NCBI RefSeq assembly: GCF_026003995.1
Contig: NZ_BPIG01000001.1
Coordinates: 62,001 to 126,000 of the forward strand
DNA length: 64,000 nucleotides
Direction of reading: 5' to 3'
Source: Tepidiforma sp.
GTDB lineage: Bacteria; Chloroflexota; Dehalococcoidia; Tepidiformales; Tepidiformaceae
Part shown: positions 59,568 through 64,000 of the stretch, in pieces
Position numbering within the stretch: position 1 is the first letter of the stretch
Layout of the letters: each line of letters opens with the position of its first letter
Notes under the pieces: generated by a model
The model's input: only the letters and a program-made list of their open reading frames with translations
Told to the model about the DNA's origin: nothing
Databases searched by the model: none
Position numbers and translations under genes: made by a program

Positions 59568-61254
59568 ACGGCTCGACATCACCTCCTTCGCCGTCGCCCG
59601 GGATGTCGCCCTCGACCTCCGCCCCGGCCTCACCGTCTTCACCGGCGAGACCGGCGCCGGGAAATCGCTCATCGTCGACGCCATCGCCTTCGTCTTCGGC
59701 GCCCGCATGGGCCGCGACGTCGTCGCCGCCGGCGCCGAACGCGCCACCGTCCGCGCCCGCCTCGCCCGGGGCGGCCGCACCGTGACCGTCGAGCGCACGC
59801 TGACCATCGCCGGCCGCTCCTCCTACCGCATCGACGGCGAGCCCGCCCGCCTCGAAGACGTCCGCGCCCTCGCCGAGGGCTTCCTCGACATCCACGGCCA
59901 GTCCGAGCAGCTCGCCATCCTCCGGCCTGCCGTCCAGCTCGCCGCGCTCGATGAGTTCGCCGGCCTGCAGGACAAGCGCGCCGCCGTCGCCGCCCTCGTC
60001 CGCGAGCTGCGCGACGTCCGCCGCCGCCTCCACGCGCTCCGCACCGACGCCCGCGAGCGCGAGCGGCTCGTCGAGCGCCTCGGCTACGAAGTCGCCGAGA
60101 TCGACGAAGCGGCCCTTGCCCCCGGCGAAGACGAGGCCCTCCGGGCCGAGCAGGCGCGGCTCGGCAACGCCGCCCGCCTGCGCGAAGAAGCCGAGCGCGC
60201 CCTCGCCGCCCTCGACGACCCGGCGGCCGGCGAGGCCCTTGCGGCCGTCCGCGCCATCACCGCCCGCGACCCCTCCGCCGCCGACCTCGCGGATGCCGCC
60301 GGCATCTACGAAACCGCCGCCGCCGACCTCCGCCGCGCCCTCCGCGCCTACCGCGACGCGCTCGACGAAGACCCCGAGCGCCTCGCCTTCGTCACCGAGC
60401 GGCTCGACCGCATCGCCCGCCTCCTCCGCAAGTACGGCGACACCATCGAGGCCGTCCTCGCCTACCGCGATGAGGCCGCCGCGCGGCTCGCCGATCTCTC
60501 CGGCGCCGAAGCCTCGGCCGGCGAACTCGAAGCTGCGGACGCCCGCCTCCTCGCCGAACTCGCTGAACGGGCCGGCGCGCTCTCCCGCGCGCGGCGCGCC
60601 GCCGCCGGCCGCCTCGCCGCCGCCATCGCCGCCGAACTCGATGAGCTGGCGATGGGCGGAGCCCGCCTCGCCGTGGCCTTCACCTGCGAGGACGACCCGG
60701 CCGGGCCCGCCGTCGCTCTCCCCGACTACGAGGTCATCGCGAGCGAGCAGGCCGCCGAACCCGCCGGCGCGCTCGAGCCCGTGCCCCGGGCATTCACCGA
60801 AACCGGCGTGGACCGCGTCGAGTTCCTCGCCTCGTTCAACCCCGGCGAGCCGCCGCGGCCGCTCTCCGCCGTCGCCAGCGGCGGCGAAACCTCCCGCTTC
60901 CTCCTCGCGCTCACCGTCGCGCTCGGCCAGGCGAGCGAAGGCCGCCTCGAAGTCCTCGACGAAGTCGATGAGGGCGTCGGCGGCCGGACCGGCGCCGTGG
61001 TCGGCCGGGCGCTCCGGCGGCTGGCCCGCCGCCACCAGGTGCTCTGCATCACCCACCTGCCCCAGGTCGCCGCCTTCGCCGATGCCCACTGCGTCGTCGA
61101 GAAGCGCACCGACGGCCGCCGCACCTGGTCCGATGTGCGCGAAGTCGCCGGCGACGCCCGCCGCGCGGAGCTCGCCTCGATGCTCGGCGGCGTGACGCCC
61201 GCCAACCTGGCCGCCGCAGATGATCTGCTCGCCTCAGCCGCCGCGCCTGCCTGA
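59560..61254 (+). CDS. recN: DNA repair protein RecN
   Basis: The 564-residue SMC-like ATPase acts early in double-strand-break repair. It starts LERLDITSFAVARDVALDL with Walker A TGETGAGKSLIVDAI. A long coiled-coil region rich in Arg/Ala/Glu follows (about 150-360). The C-terminal lobe carries the signature ASGGETSRFLLAL and Walker B region LEVLDEVDEGVGGRTGAVVG; the common FDEIDxG reads LDEVDEG. The GTG start lies inside the nadK 3' end. No SOS box is near, unlike dnaE2. Confidence 0.95.
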   Translation: MLERLDITSFAVARDVALDLRPGLTVFTGETGAGKSLIVDAIAFVFGARMGRDVVAAGAERATVRARLARGGRTVTVERTLTIAGRSSYRIDGEPARLEDVRALAEGFLDIHGQSEQLAILRPAVQLAALDEFAGLQDKRAAVAALVRELRDVRRRLHALRTDARERERLVERLGYEVAEIDEAALAPGEDEALRAEQARLGNAARLREEAERALAALDDPAAGEALAAVRAITARDPSAADLADAAGIYETAAADLRRALRAYRDALDEDPERLAFVTERLDRIARLLRKYGDTIEAVLAYRDEAAARLADLSGAEASAGELEAADARLLAELAERAGALSRARRAAAGRLAAAIAAELDELAMGGARLAVAFTCEDDPAGPAVALPDYEVIASEQAAEPAGALEPVPRAFTETGVDRVEFLASFNPGEPPRPLSAVASGGETSRFLLALTVALGQASEGRLEVLDEVDEGVGGRTGAVVGRALRRLARRHQVLCITHLPQVAAFADAHCVVEKRTDGRRTWSDVREVAGDARRAELASMLGGVTPANLAAADDLLASAAAPA

Positions 61255-61434
61255 GGCGCCCTCCACCTGCCGCCGGACCGCGACGACCCGCCGCACCGCC
61301 TCGCCCAGCGCGTAGCCCGGGTCCGAACCCGCCCGCGCTACCTGCAGCGCCACGACGACCGCTTCCAGCGCCGCGACCACATCAAGGAGCACCTGCCGCC
61401 CCTCAGGTGAATCCGTCAGCCAGTCGCTCGTCAC
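61234..61434 (-). CDS. Small hypothetical protein
   Basis: A 66-residue helical protein, TSDWLTDSPEGRQVLLDVVAALEAVVVALQVARAG..., with a basic C-terminus. The GTG start is 6 nt after CAGACT, a possible leaderless -10. Its end overlaps the recN 3' end by 21 bp. No family is recognised, and real coding is likely but not certain. Confidence 0.45.
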   Translation of the reverse strand: MTSDWLTDSPEGRQVLLDVVAALEAVVVALQVARAGSDPGYALGEAVRRVVAVRRQVEGASGRRGG

Positions 61435-61509
61435 GAAGCCAGTCTGCGGCGCGGGCGCCGGACGGCACAGGGCCGGGAGCGTGACGGCCGCGTGAAGAAG
61501 CGGGGCCGC

Positions 61510-62127
61510 TCAGCTCCGTTCATCGGCCCGCAGGTGGGCCGTCGCCAGGCGGTCCGCGTACGCGTTCCACCGCGAGGCGGCGTGCCCCCGCACCCACGCA
61601 ACCTTCGCCAGCGGCCGCTGCTGCTTCAGTTCCCACGCCCGCTGCACCAGGTCGAGGTTCATCACCGGCCCGTCCTTCCGCTTCCAGCCGCGCGCTTCCC
61701 ACCCCTTCGCCCATTCGTTCAATGTCCGCACCACCAGCTGGCTGTCGGAATAGACCGTGATCGGCTCGCCCGGCGGCGCCATTTCGAGCCCGGCGATCAT
61801 CGCCGTCCACTCCATCCGGTTGTTCGTCGTCGAGGGCTCGAAGCCGTTCCGCTCCTCGACCACGGTCCCGTCGCGGACGAAGACCGCGCCCCAGCCGCCC
61901 GGCCCCGGGTTCCCCTGGCATGAGCCGTCGGTGAAGATGCCCGTCTGCGGGTCGTCGTCCCCGTTCGCGCCGCCGGGCGCCGCAGCGGCCGTGCCCGCGC
62001 CGCCCGTGCTCCGCCCGGCATCCCGGCAGCGCATGCAGCGGCGCGGCCGCCAGCCCGGGTATTTCGCCAGCGTCCCCGGCGCGATCGAAAACGTGCTCCC
62101 GCAGCGCTCGCAGGTGAACTCCGGCAC
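61510..62127 (-). CDS. rnhA: Ribonuclease HI with N-terminal zinc ribbon
   Basis: The 205-residue protein has an N-terminal four-cysteine ribbon (FTCERCGSTF and RRCMRCRD), a Gly/Ala linker (about 37-60), and a full RNase H domain: FTDGSCQGNPGPGGWG, NRMEWTAMIAGLE, VYSDSQLVVRTLNEW and WVRGHAASRWNAYADRLA, giving the D-E-D-D active site. It degrades RNA in RNA-DNA hybrids. The zinc ribbon is an addition to the standard RNase HI and may aid nucleic-acid binding. The GTG at 62127 sits 6 nt after TAGGGT; a TTG at 62133 (track start) is the alternative. Confidence 0.92.
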   Translation of the reverse strand: MPEFTCERCGSTFSIAPGTLAKYPGWRPRRCMRCRDAGRSTGGAGTAAAAPGGANGDDDPQTGIFTDGSCQGNPGPGGWGAVFVRDGTVVEERNGFEPSTTNNRMEWTAMIAGLEMAPPGEPITVYSDSQLVVRTLNEWAKGWEARGWKRKDGPVMNLDLVQRAWELKQQRPLAKVAWVRGHAASRWNAYADRLATAHLRADERS

Positions 62128-62181
62128 ACCCAAACCCTACCCGCTCCGCCCCTTCCCGGCCACGCGCCCGGCCCGCCGCGC

Positions 62182-62187
62182 TACAAT
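62182..62187 (+). promoter_or_regulatory. -10 element of the SDR gene at 62216
   Basis: TACAAT lies 28 nt before the ATG. Unlike the leaderless cases this leaves a leader of about 20 nt, which contains GGAG at 62205. Confidence 0.5.
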
Positions 62188-62215
62188 CCGGCATCTCATT
62201 CAACGGAGATGGCGA

Positions 62216-62986
62216 ATGGCGGACAGGCTCGCGGGCAAGGTGGCGATCGTCACCGGCGCCGGCTCGCAGGACGACGGTATCGGCAACGGCCGCGCCATCT
62301 CCGTCCTCTTCGCCCGCGAAGGCGCCCGCGTCCTCCTCGTCGACCGCCGCCTGCCCGTTGCCGAGCACACCGCCCGCCTCATCGCCGCCGAGGGCGGCGC
62401 GGCCGAACCGTTCGAGGCCGACGTTACCTCCGAGGCCGCCTGCCGCGCCATGGTCGAACGGGCGCTCGGCCGCTGGGGCCGCCTCGACATCCTCGTCAAC
62501 AACGTCGGCATCGGCATCGCGAAGCGCGTCACGGAGGTCACGCTCGAGGAGTGGGAGCTCCAGATGCGCGTCAACGTGACGAGCATGGTCCTCGCCAGCA
62601 AGCACGCCATCCCCGCCATGCTCGCCTCCGCCGGCGGCGGCGCGGTCCTCAACATCTCCTCCATCGCCTCGCAGAAGGGCCGCGGCCTCGCGCCCTACGC
62701 TGCCTCGAAAGGCGCGGTCGAAGCGCTCACCCGCGCCATGGCCGCCGACCACGGCCGCGAGGGCATCCGCGTCAACGCCATCGCTCCCGGGCCGGCCTAC
62801 ACCCCGATGGTCGCCGCGCGCGGCATGCCCGAAGCCGTCCGCGAAGCCCGCCGGAAGTCGACTGCCCTCGGCCTCGAAGGCACCGCGTGGGACATCGCCG
62901 CCGCCGCCGTCTACCTCTGCTCCGATGAAGCCCGCTGGGTCACCGGCGTCGTCCTCCCGGTCGATGGCGGCGTGCTCGTGAACTGA
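62216..62986 (+). CDS. SDR family oxidoreductase
   Basis: The 256-residue classical SDR has TGAGSQDDGIGNGRA (an insertion-type variant of the TGxxxGxG cofactor motif), NNVGI in place of NNAG, the catalytic Ser in ISSIASQKG, Tyr and Lys in YAASKGA, and a C-terminal GVVLPVDGGVLVN. Substrate is not deducible; glucose/ribitol or 3-oxoacyl reductase-type relatives are close. It has its own -10 (TACAAT) and a GGAG ribosome-binding site. The track's longer frame is antisense read-through of rnhA. Confidence 0.9.
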   Translation: MADRLAGKVAIVTGAGSQDDGIGNGRAISVLFAREGARVLLVDRRLPVAEHTARLIAAEGGAAEPFEADVTSEAACRAMVERALGRWGRLDILVNNVGIGIAKRVTEVTLEEWELQMRVNVTSMVLASKHAIPAMLASAGGGAVLNISSIASQKGRGLAPYAASKGAVEALTRAMAADHGREGIRVNAIAPGPAYTPMVAARGMPEAVREARRKSTALGLEGTAWDIAAAAVYLCSDEARWVTGVVLPVDGGVLVN

Positions 62987-63037
62987 CCCGCCGTCCCTCC
63001 CCTGCGCCGGCTCTGCCCGGCGGCCGAACTTTCAGAT

Positions 63038-64000
63038 GTGAAGGCCCGCGCCCTCCTCGCGTTCGCGCTGCTCGCCGTCGCCGCGCTCGGCGGCGCTGCG
63101 CCGTCCCGCGCGCAGCAGGCCCCGGCCTTCGTCTCCGCATCCGAAACCGCGTACCGGCTCGATACGCCCGCCGGGAAGGTCGCGGTGACCATCCGCGCCG
63201 AGTTCCTCAACCAGTCCCAGCAGGAGCTCCGCGAGCTGCCGCTCTACGTCCTCCCCCATGCGCTCGACCTCGCCGTCGCGAGCGGCGGCAAGCCCCTCCA
63301 GTTCACCCTCCAGCCCGGCGACGAAGCGGCCCGGCGCACCGCCGTCGCAACCGTCGCGCTCGCCGAGCCGCTGAAGCCGAACCGCCGCGTCACCCTCGAA
63401 GCCTCCTACCGTCTCGAACCCTCGGCCGGCCCGCTCATGACGCTCGAGCCCGGCCTCATCGAAGTCCCCTTCATCGGGCAGGGCCCCGGCTCGTGGGTCT
63501 TCGTCGATGTCCCGAAGAGCGGCGACAACGTCCTCGACCCCGGCTGCCTCGTCGGCAAAGACCAGCCTTCGGAGGTGAAGAGCGCTGGCCTCCAGCGCTG
63601 GGTCTGCGGCAACGTCTTCCTCATCGCGCTCTCGGCCGATGACCCGTCCGTCCTCGACCGCTGCGCCGCACTCGACGAGCGCTGCCGCCAGCGCTTCGAC
63701 CCCGGTGTCTTCTCGGCCTTCGCCCTCTCCGTCACCGACGAATCCCGCCGCGGCGTCCTCACCGAATCCGTCACGATGCCGGACGGCCGGCAGGTCGCGA
63801 TGACGCTGAAGTTCTTCCGCCGCGATGCCGACTGGGCCGCGCGGCAGTTCGCCATCGCCAGGCAGGCGTTCCCCCTCCTCGAGAGCCTCTTCGGCTTCAC
63901 GTACCCCTACACCGACGTCACGATGCGCCAGTCGTACCACATCGCGAACTACGGCATCGCTGGCGTCGCCTTCTCCGGCCTCGGGCAGGTGCTTCTCTCG
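63038..64000 (+). CDS. Secreted M1-like peptidase N-terminal part (cut by window edge)
   Basis: This frame is not in the ORF track because it runs off the right edge; I translated it and it is open for 321 codons. It starts GTG with a signal peptide (KARALLAFALLAVAALGGAAPSRAQQ). A beta-rich domain follows (VTIRAEFLNQSQQELRELPLYVLP, VTLEASYRLEPSAGPL), then a helical segment PLLESLFGFTYPYTDVTMRQSYHI. The layout resembles the start of gluzincin (M1-like) peptidases, with HExxH expected beyond the edge. Four cysteines around residues 165-225 may form disulfides. Extracytoplasmic location is supported by the signal. Confidence 0.65.
   Translation, partial: MKARALLAFALLAVAALGGAAPSRAQQAPAFVSASETAYRLDTPAGKVAVTIRAEFLNQSQQELRELPLYVLPHALDLAVASGGKPLQFTLQPGDEAARRTAVATVALAEPLKPNRRVTLEASYRLEPSAGPLMTLEPGLIEVPFIGQGPGSWVFVDVPKSGDNVLDPGCLVGKDQPSEVKSAGLQRWVCGNVFLIALSADDPSVLDRCAALDERCRQRFDPGVFSAFALSVTDESRRGVLTESVTMPDGRQVAMTLKFFRRDADWAARQFAIARQAFPLLESLFGFTYPYTDVTMRQSYHIANYGIAGVAFSGLGQVLLS

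Noticed and set aside
56217-59807. 1196-residue minus-strand ORF
   Set aside because: Only 56217-57872 is a gene; the upstream part lies opposite tlyA, nadK and recN.

Overview
The window is 64 kb of very GC-rich, densely packed bacterial DNA. Intergenic gaps are mostly under 200 bp, and 4-nt ATGA/GTGA stop-start overlaps are common. Gene content (a Tat-exported NxrA/NarG-like operon, DnaE2, leaderless-looking promoters, no outer-membrane machinery) suggests a thermophilic Chloroflexota bacterium, perhaps Tepidiforma-like. That placement is inference; no rRNA is present to test it.

Left part (1-9.8 kb): the end of a DUF177/YceD gene, a coiled-coil zinc-ribbon protein followed by a serine-recombinase-like protein that has lost its catalytic arginines, and a PD-(D/E)XK-like protein. 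Next come an SDR/acyl-CoA dehydrogenase pair, a biotin-dependent carboxyltransferase plus its biotin carrier, tRNA-Lys(TTT), an SNF2 helicase and tRNA-Arg(CCT).

Region 9.9-21.5 kb: an ECHDC3-like crotonase, then a respiratory island. It holds a DUF2249 protein and a heme-copper-oxidase-like membrane protein, a Crp/Fnr regulator, and an operon for a Tat-exported molybdenum oxidoreductase of the NarG/NxrA type. That operon encodes alpha, a small unknown protein, the Fe-S beta subunit, a TorD chaperone, a heme-b-type gamma subunit and two membrane proteins. The two transcription units share a GTGAC-N4-GTCA palindrome, so they look like one Crp/Fnr regulon.

Region 21.5-39.8 kb: tyrS and ribF, a PaaI thioesterase, an SOS-controlled dnaE2, two secreted PT-rich proteins with SdrD-B-like ends, and an ABC export module. 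The module has two giant FtsX/MacB permeases, transcribed divergently, and two ATPases, one with an AbrB-like tail. A membrane-anchored DUF5666-like protein and a cyclophilin follow.

Region 39.9-52 kb: an orphan chemoreceptor, a DinB-like protein, an amidohydrolase/unknown/crotonase/mutY string, and a tight salvage operon. The operon runs apt, mtnA, mtnP, a PfkB kinase, a GNAT protein and ahcY; it recycles methylthioadenosine, adenine and S-adenosylhomocysteine.

Region 52-64 kb: two tandem copies of an 'anchored peptide + ferric-reductase-like heme membrane protein' pair, an M3 oligopeptidase and an oxalyl-CoA decarboxylase/2-hydroxyacyl-CoA lyase. After these come tlyA-nadK-recN, an RNase HI with an N-terminal zinc ribbon, an SDR, and a truncated secreted M1-like protein at the right edge. 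No CRISPR array, insertion sequence, rRNA or prophage was seen.
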